Shown here: in pieces, positions 35,332 to 43,804 of the stretch
Layout of the letters: each line of letters begins with the position of its first letter
How positions within the stretch are numbered: position 1 is the stretch's first letter
NCBI GenBank assembly: GCA_964627935.1
Contig: CAZVLB010000010.1
Location: 1-64,000, forward strand
Length of the DNA: 64,000 bases
DNA from: JAABVY01 sp964627935
GTDB lineage: Bacteria; Zixibacteria; MSB-5A5; JAABVY01
Direction: 5' to 3'
Program-made: the position numbers and the translations under genes
The notes under the pieces: model-generated
The model's database searches: none
What the model saw: only the letters and a program-made list of their open reading frames with translations
Told to the model about the DNA's origin: nothing

Positions 35332-36336
35332 ATGAGAATGACTATTGTATCTTTAATTGTGCTTCTGATCTGTGTGCCATTAGCCTCCGGGTCGGCGCAG
35401 GTAGTTAAAGAGGATTATACAAAGATGCCGGGGCTTTTGCGAATCGGCCCGGAACCACAGAGGCAAATCTGGCTGACAGAACGCGGGTATACATTAATTC
35501 TGCCCGATGATTCGATCGAGCTTCAGGGGGTCGCTATCTTCTTTCAGAGGGGAAAGATTGCAGTCGATAACAGAAAACCCGAACCCGCCTCCTTCGATTA
35601 TGAGGCATTGACTAATGGTGTCGCAATTTTGCATTTAGCCACGGGCAATCCGCTGGACTTCTTTTTCGATGATTCCAGCATGGTCCGGGCCGCAGATAAG
35701 ATCGAAGAAGTTATCGGTGAGAATAGCCTTGAACAAATGCCGCTGCTATTTGCCGGCCTGTCGCTGGGAGGGACACGGGCCGTAAAATTTGCTCAGTTCC
35801 TTTATGTGCATAAGGATGATTATAACATCAAGCCGGCCGCTATTGCCGTTGTCGATGCTCCTCTTGACATGCAGCGATTCTGGTATTCTGAAAAGCGGCA
35901 GATCGAAAACGACTTTCATCCCGCCGCCGCCGATGAGGGACGCTGGGTGACATATCTGCTGGAACAGAATCTGGGCGGTGCGCCTGATAAGTTTTATGAT
36001 AATTACGCTGATTATTCGCCCTATACTCATACAGAACCCGCCGGGGGTAATATAAAGCTATTAATTGATACTCCTGTGCGGGCATATCATGAGCCCGATA
36101 TCGACTGGTGGGTTGAAAACAGGCGCAAAAACTATTATGATATGAATTCGATTGACATGGCGGCCATGATTACAACGCTAAAGCTTCTGGGCAATGATAG
36201 GGCGGAACTTATAACGACACACAATCAACGAAATGATTATGAAAAGGGAAGTTCGCCGCATACATGGTCATTTATCGATAATGCAGATTTGATCAAATGG
36301 TTTTTGGATGTAAGCATTGAATATGAACAAAGGTAA
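35332..36336 (+). CDS. Secreted alpha/beta-hydrolase-like protein
   Basis: This 334-residue protein has a signal peptide (1-22). The nucleophile elbow reads FAGLSLGGTRAVKFA (about 140-154, Ser in GLSLGG). VVDAPLD follows, and a late His lies in SSPHTWSFID (about 310). The strand order fits an alpha/beta hydrolase fold, but the family is not one I recognise and the substrate is unknown. It overlaps the next gene by about 20 bases, so the two are translationally linked. Confidence 0.65.
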   Translation: MRMTIVSLIVLLICVPLASGSAQVVKEDYTKMPGLLRIGPEPQRQIWLTERGYTLILPDDSIELQGVAIFFQRGKIAVDNRKPEPASFDYEALTNGVAILHLATGNPLDFFFDDSSMVRAADKIEEVIGENSLEQMPLLFAGLSLGGTRAVKFAQFLYVHKDDYNIKPAAIAVVDAPLDMQRFWYSEKRQIENDFHPAAADEGRWVTYLLEQNLGGAPDKFYDNYADYSPYTHTEPAGGNIKLLIDTPVRAYHEPDIDWWVENRRKNYYDMNSIDMAAMITTLKLLGNDRAELITTHNQRNDYEKGSSPHTWSFIDNADLIKWFLDVSIEYEQR

Positions 36337-37126
36337 CAATGTCAGAATATATGGGAAACCGCCATGCACATGTGCCGTCCTGCACGGTGGCCCGGGAGCT
36401 CCGGGCTATATGGCTCCGGTGGCGAAAAAGCTGAGCGAATTGACGGGTACGCTGGAACCAATGCAGACTTCCTATTCTCTTGAGGGGCAAATTGAAGAAC
36501 TGGAAAATCAGCTCAAAGCTAACACCGATCTGCCGGTGATTTTGGTCGGATCATCATGGGGCGCGGTACTGGCATTATTTCTGGCCGCCAGAAAACCTGA
36601 TTTGGTAAAAAAATTGATTTTGGTCGGATGTGCTGTTTTTGATGCGGAAAATTCCGCCCGGATCGCCGGAATCAGGTATTCTCGCCTGAATGAAAAACAA
36701 CGCAAAAGGTTCGATCAGTTGCAGGACAGGTTGAAAACCGCCAGCGCCGGTGAACAGGATGCTATCCTGGCTGAACTTGGGGACTTGTTTTCGGTAAGCG
36801 ATGATTATGACCTGCTCGAAGGCTGTGAGGACAAGATCAATGTCAATTTCGAACAGTACAGCCGGGTATGGTCGGATTTTGTGAAATTGCGGGACAGGCC
36901 CGGATATCTAAAGAACGAATTTTCAAACATCAGATGCCCTGTGGTGGTAATTCATGGCGACTATGATCCGCATCCGATCGATGGTATCAGGCCGTTTCTG
37001 GAAAGTTGTATTGATGATATTCGATTTTATATCCTGCCCAAATGCGGCCATTATCCCTGGAAAGAAAAGCACGCCCATCAGACTTTTTACCAGATACTGG
37101 AAAAAGAGATAACTACTGCAAAATAA
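36317..37126 (+). CDS. Cytoplasmic alpha/beta hydrolase (proline iminopeptidase-like)
   Basis: This 269-residue protein starts at 36317 or at the ATG at 36323; both lie inside the end of the previous gene. The oxyanion loop reads AVLHGGPGAPGYMAPVA, the nucleophile elbow VGSSWGAVLALFLA, the acid is in VVIHGDYDPHP, and the base His is in KCGHYPWKE, so the triad is complete. The HGGPG loop recalls prolyl aminopeptidases, but length and core differ enough that other ester or amide substrates are possible. A terminator follows immediately. Confidence 0.85.
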   Translation: MNMNKGNNVRIYGKPPCTCAVLHGGPGAPGYMAPVAKKLSELTGTLEPMQTSYSLEGQIEELENQLKANTDLPVILVGSSWGAVLALFLAARKPDLVKKLILVGCAVFDAENSARIAGIRYSRLNEKQRKRFDQLQDRLKTASAGEQDAILAELGDLFSVSDDYDLLEGCEDKINVNFEQYSRVWSDFVKLRDRPGYLKNEFSNIRCPVVVIHGDYDPHPIDGIRPFLESCIDDIRFYILPKCGHYPWKEKHAHQTFYQILEKEITTAK

Positions 37127-37127
37127 A

Positions 37128-37155
37128 AAGGCAGGAGAACTCCTGCCTTATTCTT
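37128..37155. terminator. Bidirectional terminator
   Basis: AAGGCAGGA (37128-37136) and TCCTGCCTT (37141-37149) form a perfect 9-bp stem with a GAAC loop, with T-rich sequence on both sides (TATTCTTTT, or TTTTATTTTG on the other strand). It serves the hydrolase gene and the convergent cytochrome gene. Confidence 0.85.
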
Positions 37156-37734
37156 TTAATTTGTTGAAGGCGGAATTGGTCGGGGCACCTTGTTTTCTAT
37201 TGGCCTGGTTGACATAAAGAAGGCAAACATGGCTGTCAGGTCCTCATCGCTGGCCCGGGCCAGATTTCTCCAGGGCATGGGTGGCAGAATTTCCCGCCCC
37301 ATCCCATAATGCTTTCCGGTGCGAATGGCGCTGATAAATTTCTCCGCGGTCCATTTGCCCAGTCCAGTCCTGCGATCCGATGTCAGATTGGTAGCAAAGG
37401 AGATCCCCCAGGGCCCGGCCCATGCTGTCAGGTGAGCGTTGGAACCGGCGATCCAGCCATCCTTGCCGATCCACGAGGGAACAGCTTCAACAACCTCTTC
37501 TTGCGGATGACCGGCAAATAATCTGGATGAGTCCTCATGCATACCATCTTCCTTGAATACCTTGGGCGTATGACAATCGCCGCATCCGGCAATCGTCACC
37601 AGGTAACGGCCATGCTCAATTAGTGCCTGTTCCGAAATCTGATCGGATTCATCCGAAAAGGCACTATTGGCTCCCAGAACAAGTACAATCAATGTAAGAG
37701 TAAAAAACATACCGGATACAAAGCGTTTTTGCAT
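37156..37734 (-). CDS. Periplasmic monoheme c-type cytochrome
   Basis: This 192-residue protein has a signal peptide (1-27). The heme site CGDCH is at 51-55 in YLVTIAGCGDCHTPKVF, and a likely Met axial ligand lies in EILPPMPWRNLA (about 147-158). It resembles small diheme- or cytochrome-subunit-like electron carriers, but only one CxxCH is present. The electron partner is unknown. It sits downstream of the OsmC and hydrolase genes on the same strand, 187 bases away. Confidence 0.85.
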   Translation of the reverse strand: MQKRFVSGMFFTLTLIVLVLGANSAFSDESDQISEQALIEHGRYLVTIAGCGDCHTPKVFKEDGMHEDSSRLFAGHPQEEVVEAVPSWIGKDGWIAGSNAHLTAWAGPWGISFATNLTSDRRTGLGKWTAEKFISAIRTGKHYGMGREILPPMPWRNLARASDEDLTAMFAFFMSTRPIENKVPRPIPPSTN

Positions 37735-37921
37735 ACAGTATCCTCCTTATCCTTTATTTCATATTTGACGCAAGACAAAGCCGATCAACGGAATACAATC
37801 GCCGCACGCGCTTCCTTTGCGATGCCGTTTTATTCGTGCGATTACAAATACAGAAGAAATATTAAATGGTGGATTTTTGTTCCGGCAACGGCAAACAATC
37901 CGAAATTTATCTAGCCATTTT

Positions 37922-38770
37922 TTAGGCCGGATGGCCCAGCGAAAGGGGCCTGACAGGCTTCATTTTTCTAACTGGTTGCCGGTCGAGAAACTCAGCAATG
38001 GCAGCGTTGATGATTTCGGGATTTGTAACCGGTCCCATATGCCCCAGCTCGGTAAAGCGCTCTATCATGCCACCAGGAATAGTTTCCTGCAATATGGCGG
38101 CAATACTCCTGACAGGCTGAGGCGATTGCCCGCCGATCATGAATTTTACCGGTATATCCATAAATTGGTAAAGCGGCAGCTGATAATTATAACCCATGGT
38201 TGCCGAAAAATCCATCAGAACCTTATTCATCTTCAATGCGAGGGAATCCTTTCTAAAATCCGGCATGCTGTCAAATGCTCCGGGAACTGACCAGTAATCA
38301 ACAAATCGCCTGGCGGCCTGATACGGCTCCTGATTGATCAGATAGCGGCACATATCGCTCTGTACTTCGATAATCTCACGAGCCATGTTGAAAGTTTCCT
38401 TGATCTGGAACAGCACATGAAACATGACCGGCTCATAAACAATCACACTGCGTACCTGCCCGGAGTATTTAAAAGCCGAGGTCAATGCTACTGCCCCGCC
38501 ATAGGAATGGCCCACCAGATGAACCGGTTCGCCAACTTCCTTTATTATTCCGCTCAGAAGTTCAGCCTCGTCATCCAAGCTCAACCGCTCATCATTGGGC
38601 CAGTCTCCGGTTTTTCCATATCCGTAGAGATCGACTCCGACCACATGGTAACGGTCAGAGATCATCTCAGCCAGCGGCCGCCATTGTTTTGATGATCCGG
38701 CACTGCAATGCAGGCAGATCACAGTCGGGCCACTGCCCTGTGTTTCTATATGCGGCGAAAGCTTTAACAT
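37922..38770 (-). CDS. Alpha/beta hydrolase
   Basis: This 282-residue protein has an oxyanion loop ICLHCSAGSSKQW (18-30), nucleophile elbow VGHSYGGAVALTSA (about 105-118) and base His in FTELGHMGPVTNPE (about 248), with an acid near MIGGQSP. It is a typical soluble hydrolase of the epoxide hydrolase/esterase class, substrate unknown. It lies 79 bases downstream of the OsmC gene on the same strand with only a T-less hairpin between, so it may share the sigma-54 promoter. Confidence 0.85.
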   Translation of the reverse strand: MLKLSPHIETQGSGPTVICLHCSAGSSKQWRPLAEMISDRYHVVGVDLYGYGKTGDWPNDERLSLDDEAELLSGIIKEVGEPVHLVGHSYGGAVALTSAFKYSGQVRSVIVYEPVMFHVLFQIKETFNMAREIIEVQSDMCRYLINQEPYQAARRFVDYWSVPGAFDSMPDFRKDSLALKMNKVLMDFSATMGYNYQLPLYQFMDIPVKFMIGGQSPQPVRSIAAILQETIPGGMIERFTELGHMGPVTNPEIINAAIAEFLDRQPVRKMKPVRPLSLGHPA

Positions 38771-38807
38771 TTTATCTATCCCTTATCCAATCCTGTTTTA
38801 TGGGTAT

Positions 38808-38833
38808 TCCCGCGGCCTTTTTTGACCGCGGGA
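38808..38833 (-). other. GC-rich hairpin between OsmC and hydrolase genes
   Basis: TCCCGCGG and CCGCGGGA flank a T/A-rich loop, forming a strong stem without a U-tract on the minus strand. It may stabilise the upstream mRNA end or cause partial termination. Confidence 0.5.
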
Positions 38834-38849
38834 CTCTCCCCTCGAAATA

Positions 38850-39425
38850 TTATTCTATTTCTTTGTTGTTTACAGTAACGTCGATATCAACCGGGCTGCT
38901 GACCGTGTTGAAGACCGGTGATGCCTTGGCGAGTTCTTCAAGCTGATCGGCGGGGCCATCGCTTTCAATATCAAATGTTACCCTGATATTCTTGTAGCCC
39001 TTGCGAACATCATCAGAAATGCCCAGCATACCGCGCAGGTCGATATCGCCCTCGAACCTGGACCTGATGCTTTTGATCGTGATACCACGCGAGGCGGCAT
39101 GATAGACCATGGTGGTTGTCATACATCCGGCCAGAGCATGCAGTACGAACTCGACCGGATTGGCTCCACGGTTCTTGCCCAGGAGCACCGGCGGCTCATC
39201 ATTGTCGAATACAAATTCGAATTCACGGCTGGTATCCTCCTGGCAGGCGCCATAGAATTCCTTGATGTAGGAACGGTTGTGTCCGCCGGTCTGCCATTCG
39301 TTGCGGGAACGGAAATGGAAATCGGCCAGTTCGGGCTTTTCCTCTATGGCGCGAATCGTTTCCATCAACGCGGTGACATCAACACCGTTTCTCTCGATTT
39401 TCTTCTTTTCTACTGTGTTCTGCAT
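38850..39425 (-). CDS. OsmC-family peroxiredoxin-like protein
   Basis: This 191-residue protein has the family cysteine near NPVEFVLHALAGCMTTTMVYHAASRG (about 86-111). A second Cys lies in EFYGACQEDTSREF (about 56-69) rather than at the classic position, which suggests the YhfA-type or a divergent OsmC. Such proteins reduce organic hydroperoxides by thiol chemistry. A strong GGAGGAT ribosome site and a sigma-54-type promoter lie upstream, with a sigma-54 activator gene next door. Confidence 0.88.
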   Translation of the reverse strand: MQNTVEKKKIERNGVDVTALMETIRAIEEKPELADFHFRSRNEWQTGGHNRSYIKEFYGACQEDTSREFEFVFDNDEPPVLLGKNRGANPVEFVLHALAGCMTTTMVYHAASRGITIKSIRSRFEGDIDLRGMLGISDDVRKGYKNIRVTFDIESDGPADQLEELAKASPVFNTVSSPVDIDVTVNNKEIE

Positions 39426-39512
39426 AATATCCTCCGGTAACGTTAATTGTGATTAAAGGTTTTAAAATAAGATTTATTTTATCCTCATTATTTTCATTTG
39501 CTCATATACAAT

Positions 39513-39528
39513 TGCAGAGCCCGTGCCA
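39513..39528 (-). promoter_or_regulatory. Sigma-54 (-24/-12) promoter of the OsmC gene
   Basis: On the minus strand TGGCACGGGCTCTGCA fits the consensus TGGCACG-N4-TTGCW with one mismatch (C for T) and correct GG/GC spacing. It lies about 88 bases before the OsmC start and downstream of a sigma-54 activator gene. Confidence 0.8.
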
Positions 39529-39597
39529 AACCGAGAAAAAATATGTAATGGATTGATATCCAATGGCTTGATATAAAAGGTGAATCCCCAGCCGTTC

Positions 39598-39641
39598 ACG
39601 AAAATTCGTTAATTACGAAAAATCGCAAGCTGATTTACGAA
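39598..39641 (-). promoter_or_regulatory. Candidate activator (UAS) sites
   Basis: ACGAA boxes occur at 39598-39602, 39615-39619 and 39637-39641. The middle one forms the palindrome TTCGT-TAATT-ACGAA (39605-39619). They lie 70-130 bases upstream of the -24 element, where enhancer-binding activators act. Assignment is by position only. Confidence 0.5.
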
Positions 39642-39673
39642 ATTTCACAAAAAGCCGATGGATTTTGGAGAGT

Positions 39674-41602
39674 TTATTGGGGACGTCTGAGATTCAGCGC
39701 CTTTATGCGCGAACTGAGCGTTGACGAGGGCACATCAAGCAGCCGGGCCGCCCCTTTATCGCCGGATACTCGCCATCCGGTTGTATCCAGGGCACGAATG
39801 AGATTCTGCTTTTCCAGTTCCAGTAATTCATGCGCGGTGAGAATCCGTCCCGAATTTGATTTTGAATCATCAGGCTCAATTTCAGGCTGATCCGGAGAGA
39901 TTTCGGGCAGGACTCCGGCCAGATTCAGTCTGCCGTTTTTGGAGGTGATCACGGCCCGTTCGATGACATTTTCCAGCTCACGGACATTGCCGGGCCAGTT
40001 GTAGCTTTTCAGCCTGTAAATGCAATCATCGCTAAGAGAGCAAACCTCCTGACCGGTCTTGCGGGCAAATCTTTGGAGAAATTCCTCGGCCAGAAGCAGG
40101 ATATCATCACCACGTTCCTTTAAAGGCGGGATTTGTATCGGGAAGACATTCAGGCGATAATACAGATCCTCGCGGAATCTGCCCTCGCTGATCATCTTTT
40201 TCAAATCACGGTTGGTGGCGGCAATCACGCGCACATCGATTTTGCAGGTAGCCGATGATCCGACCGGTTCGAATTCTCCCTCCTGCAATACGCGCAACAG
40301 CTTGGCCTGCAGATCATATGGCAGTTCACCGATCTCATCCAGGAAAATAGTACCGCCGTCTGCCAGCGCGAATCTGCCCTCACGTTTTTGTGTCGCACCT
40401 GTGAAAGCGCCTTTTTCATGCCCGAAGAATTCGCTTTCGATCAGGTTGGAGGGAATCGCCGCGCAGTTGACCTTGATCATGGGCATCCCGCTGCGCTTGC
40501 CGGCATTGTGCAGGGCACAGGCAAACAGCTCTTTTCCGGTGCCGGTCGCCCCGGCCAGAAGCACTGTCGTATCTGTCGGGGCCACCTGCTTGATCTCATC
40601 CAGCACTTTTAAAAGAGCATCCGATTTGCCAATGATCTTGTTTTGATTCTGTATGCCCTCGAGTTCCTCACGCAGATAGCGCGATTCCCGTGAAAGCGTT
40701 TCAATTTTCCGATCGGCCTCCAGCCTGTCATTCACATTGCGTAGAATCAGGGTCAGATGCTCCCGTCCGCGAAGCATATAGCCCGAAAGAGTTGCTTCGG
40801 CTTGAAACTGTTCCTTCTTTTCATTGGCGCATGTCAAGCCTCCCGAGATCCAGAGATATTTCCTGTCCACTTCTCTTGCGGATATATCTTTGGCCAGCAA
40901 GCGGAGCTTATAAAAGCTGTCCTCGGCCAAGAAGTCACCGATACTGCGCCCATTGAGGTCGATTGACTTGCAACAGAAGGCCTTCTCGCCGGCTTTGTTG
41001 ATATCTAGAATATTCAGGTTTTGATCCAGCTCAATGATCGCATCCATGGCGCTCGAAAATAGACGGGATAATTTCTCTTCCCGCTCACGAAGATCAGCCT
41101 CCGCTCTCATACGGCGCAGTTCGGCCGATGCGCGCGAGGCAAAAATTCGGAAAAGCGGTTCCACCGTTTCCTGGTCGGGAAGGATCTCGCTGTCCAGCAC
41201 CGCCAGATGGCCCAGGATCGTATCATCGGTATCGAAAAGCGGCACCCCCATATAGCTGACCGCATTGAACCTGGGCAAATCGTGATCTTTGGGAAAAAGT
41301 TGACTTATGTTATCCCGAAAATGACATAGCTGGCGGCTGTTTATAACCGGCTCACAGGGCGTTCCGGCTATATCGTATTCATAATGTTCAAGAAACCCGT
41401 TATCGAGCCAGAATGCCAATGAGCGCAGGCGGCCATGATCCCTGAGATACTCGGTAACCCAGGCTCCCTTGGTGCCCAGGGCCATGGATACATTTTTCAC
41501 CAGCGCCCGAAAAAAGCGCCTGCCGGTTTCCGGAGCGGTACCCTCAAGAATCATCTTGATGGCCGCATTCTCAGAAACGGGATAACCTCTTTTGGAATGC
41601 AT
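39674..41602 (-). CDS. Sigma-54-dependent transcriptional activator (GAF-PAS-AAA-Fis)
   Basis: This 642-residue enhancer-binding protein has an N-terminal GAF domain (about 25-165), a PAS domain (about 175-290) and an AAA+ domain with Walker A GATGTGKE (351-358), the sigma-54 contact loop GAFTGA (398-403) and Walker B TIFLDEIGELP (418-428). It ends in a Fis-type helix-turn-helix (about 598-640, GDKGAARLLDVPSSTLSSRIKAL). No receiver domain is present, so it senses a ligand or redox state directly. The adjacent sigma-54 promoter and ACGAA repeats make the OsmC gene its likely target. Confidence 0.93.
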   Translation of the reverse strand: MHSKRGYPVSENAAIKMILEGTAPETGRRFFRALVKNVSMALGTKGAWVTEYLRDHGRLRSLAFWLDNGFLEHYEYDIAGTPCEPVINSRQLCHFRDNISQLFPKDHDLPRFNAVSYMGVPLFDTDDTILGHLAVLDSEILPDQETVEPLFRIFASRASAELRRMRAEADLREREEKLSRLFSSAMDAIIELDQNLNILDINKAGEKAFCCKSIDLNGRSIGDFLAEDSFYKLRLLAKDISAREVDRKYLWISGGLTCANEKKEQFQAEATLSGYMLRGREHLTLILRNVNDRLEADRKIETLSRESRYLREELEGIQNQNKIIGKSDALLKVLDEIKQVAPTDTTVLLAGATGTGKELFACALHNAGKRSGMPMIKVNCAAIPSNLIESEFFGHEKGAFTGATQKREGRFALADGGTIFLDEIGELPYDLQAKLLRVLQEGEFEPVGSSATCKIDVRVIAATNRDLKKMISEGRFREDLYYRLNVFPIQIPPLKERGDDILLLAEEFLQRFARKTGQEVCSLSDDCIYRLKSYNWPGNVRELENVIERAVITSKNGRLNLAGVLPEISPDQPEIEPDDSKSNSGRILTAHELLELEKQNLIRALDTTGWRVSGDKGAARLLDVPSSTLSSRIKALNLRRPQ

Positions 41603-41657
41603 ATTCGAATAATCCGGATTAAATTTATCTGTATTATAAACACAATTTAACCCGGGG

Positions 41658-41683
41658 ATGTTTGCAGGGCAAACATTTTTTTG
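41658..41683. other. Hairpin/palindrome upstream of the sigma-54 activator gene
   Basis: ATGTTTGC (41658-41665), AGG and GCAAACAT (41669-41676) are followed by TTTTTT on the plus strand. It looks like a plus-strand terminator, but no plus-strand gene precedes it. It may instead be an operator in the activator's leader. Confidence 0.45.
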
Positions 41684-41767
41684 GAGAAGTTGAACAGGCC
41701 TAAGGCTGCCATCTTTGCCTTTTAGTGGAACAAGTATATGATTATCGAGCAGTTAGATTAAATATGC

Positions 41768-42061
41768 CTAACGGCCCTCAGTAAGGGCAATTGCGATTTC
41801 GCGCCATTCATCGCCGTGTGGAATAGCAGTCCCTTTGCGTCCGGCCCGCTCATACCAGTAGGAGGCATTGGAAATATCCCCTTCTTTGCGATGAAGATAG
41901 GCATGTACCCAGGCCGAATCGGCATCATTTTGATCCTGGACAATTTTATGTGCCCCGTCCCAGTCGCCACTGGATTCGATCCAGAGCGCCTTCAGGGCAG
42001 TTGAAATTCCCTGCGGCGGATGGTCATTTTTTAAAGACGCTGTAAACTCGTCAAAATCCAA
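41768..42061 (-). CDS. Small conserved hypothetical protein (TTG start)
   Basis: This 97-residue protein has no ATG in frame. A TTG at 42061 with AAGGGAG 7 bases upstream is the best start. The sequence is soluble and helical, with GDWDGAHKIVQDQNDADSAWVHAYLHRKEGDISNASYWYERAG, a pattern I recall in a widespread uncharacterised family. It follows the cupin gene by 32 bases and is probably in its operon. No function is known to me. Confidence 0.7.
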   Translation of the reverse strand: MDFDEFTASLKNDHPPQGISTALKALWIESSGDWDGAHKIVQDQNDADSAWVHAYLHRKEGDISNASYWYERAGRKGTAIPHGDEWREIAIALTEGR

Positions 42062-42093
42062 TTTGATTCTCCCTTATGAGTATCCGTTGCACT

Positions 42094-42438
42094 CTATGCC
42101 CCACGATTTGGAACTATACAGATGAATTCGAAATCCTTGTCATACGGATTGCTGAACTGATGCTTTTTATTAGGTGGGACAAAAGCATAATCGCCCTCTT
42201 CGATTTCATGCACATCATCCTCGATACGCAGACGCCCCTTGCCGCGCACGACATAGTTGATATGCTCCCAGCCATGTTCATGGTGCGGCGAGTGACCATC
42301 CGGCGCAATCCGAAAAAGGCGCATGGTATAGTCTTTCCAGCCTTGGTTGGGTCCAACCACATTGCTGCCCGTAAGGTTACGCACGTCTTCCATACCGACA
42401 TTCTCGAGCCTGATATCATTCGCTTTGATTACCGGCAT
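42094..42438 (-). CDS. Single-domain cupin protein
   Basis: This 114-residue cupin has metal-site residues in HSPHHEHGWEHINYVVRGKG (about 51-70) and a second-motif His in YAFVPPNKKHQFSNP (about 88-102). It is transcribed divergently from the MarR gene and shares its 146-base promoter region, where the MarR-type operator lies. Substrate unknown; small cupins of this type often detoxify or sense aromatic or electrophilic compounds. Confidence 0.85.
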   Translation of the reverse strand: MPVIKANDIRLENVGMEDVRNLTGSNVVGPNQGWKDYTMRLFRIAPDGHSPHHEHGWEHINYVVRGKGRLRIEDDVHEIEEGDYAFVPPNKKHQFSNPYDKDFEFICIVPNRGA

Positions 42439-42553
42439 ATTTATTTTCCTTTCTTTATATTTGCTGTTTAAACCAATGTATATAAGTAACTGATTTAGAG
42501 CATGTGCTGTTCCGGAATGCAGGTATCTGGCGGCGGGAACAAAATTAGAATGT

Positions 42554-42571
42554 TATTTGTTTCAACAAGTA
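42554..42571. promoter_or_regulatory. MarR-type operator 1
   Basis: TATTTGTTTCAACAAGTA is an inverted repeat (TTGTT/AACAA) between the divergent cupin and marR genes. The same site occurs in reverse orientation at 43027-43044, matching at 17 of 18 positions. Confidence 0.75.
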
Positions 42572-42584
42572 AATGAGATAGACT

Positions 42585-43013
42585 ATGAAGAAAGATAAGT
42601 CATTAGAGCAGGAGACATTCATAAACCTGCTGAAAACATCTGACCGGCTGCTTTCCGAATTCGCGCGTCTGTTCAAGCGGTATGGCATATCAGAACCGCA
42701 GTTCAATGTGCTCAGGATACTGCGCGGCGCAGGTAAGGATGGTTTGCCCTGCCAGAAAATCGGAGGGCGCATGATTACTCGTCTGCCGGATGTTACCCGC
42801 CTGTTGAACAGGCTCGAAAAACAGGGCCTGGTCAAGCGGGAACGAAGCAGCGATGATCGCAGGATAATCATGGCCCGGTTGACAATGGAAGGCGAGAAGC
42901 TGCTCAGGAAGCTGGACAAGCCGGTGCTTAAACTGCATAAAAGGCAGCTTGGTCATTTAAGCAAGGAAGAGCTTAAAAGCTTAAACCAGCTGTTGAAAAA
43001 AGCAAGGTTATAA
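42585..43013 (+). CDS. MarR family transcriptional regulator
   Basis: This 142-residue winged-helix regulator has recognition and wing segments IGGRMITRLPDVTRLLNRLEKQGLVKRERSSDDRRIIMARLT (about 63-104), with the DxRxxxxxLT wing of the family, followed by the dimerisation helix. MarR proteins usually repress stress or catabolic genes and release DNA on binding aromatics or thiol oxidation; no Cys is available here, so ligand binding is likelier. Matching operators upstream of its own gene and of the pirin gene define a small regulon with the divergent cupin. Confidence 0.9.
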   Translation: MKKDKSLEQETFINLLKTSDRLLSEFARLFKRYGISEPQFNVLRILRGAGKDGLPCQKIGGRMITRLPDVTRLLNRLEKQGLVKRERSSDDRRIIMARLTMEGEKLLRKLDKPVLKLHKRQLGHLSKEELKSLNQLLKKARL

Positions 43014-43026
43014 AAATTTAGGATAA

Positions 43027-43044
43027 TACTTGTTGTAACAAATA
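43027..43044. promoter_or_regulatory. MarR-type operator 2
   Basis: TACTTGTTGTAACAAATA is the reverse-orientation copy of the site at 42554-42571. It lies just upstream of the pirin gene, 13 bases after the marR stop. Confidence 0.75.
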
Positions 43045-43073
43045 TTATGAGAAGACTTAAATGGAGGATAATT

Positions 43074-43772
43074 ATGATAGCGATAAGAGAATCAAAACAA
43101 CGCGGCCATTTCGATCACGGCTGGCTGAACACGTATCACAGCTTCTCATTTGCGGGTTATCAGGATGAAAAGCATATGGGCTTCCGCAGCCTGCGCGTCA
43201 TAAATGAGGATCGTGTCAAACCGCGCAGCGGTTTCGGACGCCATTCTCATCGCGAAATGGAAATCATAACCTATATTATCTCCGGCGAACTGAAGCATGA
43301 GGACAGCTCATCGCAGGGAGGCGTAATTCGTCGCGGCGATGTTCAGCATATGAGTGCCGGAAAGGGCATTATGCACAGCGAATTCAATTCATCGGAAACT
43401 GAAACTGTGCATTTTTTGCAGATCTGGCTCTATCCGGAAAAGGAAGGCCTGCAGCCATCCTATGACCAAAAACATTTCAGCGACAATGATAAGCACAATC
43501 GTCTTTGCCTGATCGCATCACCGGATGCTTCCGATGGCTCACTGTTTATCAATCAGGATGTATACCTGTACGCATCGCTTTTGGATAAAGAAAATCTGCT
43601 GGGTTATGGGCTGGATGACGGCCGGGCCGCCTGGATTCAGGTTATCAGCGGCGAACTGGAGATCAACGGCAGGATATTATCCGCTGGTGATGGCGCATCA
43701 ATTGAGCATACAGATAAGCTCAACATCAAGGCAAAAGAGCAGAGCGAATTCTTGCTGTTCGATTTGAAATAA
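43074..43772 (+). CDS. Pirin-family bicupin (quercetin dioxygenase-like)
   Basis: This is 232 residues from the ATG at 43074 with TGGAGGATA upstream; an in-frame ATG at 43047 lacks a ribosome site. The first cupin carries the metal ligands in GRHSHREMEIITYIISGELKHEDS (two His) and GKGIMHSEFN (His, Glu), the His3Glu set of YhhW-like pirins. Activity on flavonols has been shown for some relatives; here a stress or electrophile role is suggested by MarR control. The nitroreductase gene follows 32 bases later. Confidence 0.92.
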   Translation: MIAIRESKQRGHFDHGWLNTYHSFSFAGYQDEKHMGFRSLRVINEDRVKPRSGFGRHSHREMEIITYIISGELKHEDSSSQGGVIRRGDVQHMSAGKGIMHSEFNSSETETVHFLQIWLYPEKEGLQPSYDQKHFSDNDKHNRLCLIASPDASDGSLFINQDVYLYASLLDKENLLGYGLDDGRAAWIQVISGELEINGRILSAGDGASIEHTDKLNIKAKEQSEFLLFDLK

Positions 43773-43804
43773 AATGAGATCATATACAAAAAGGAGGTAA
43801 TATC

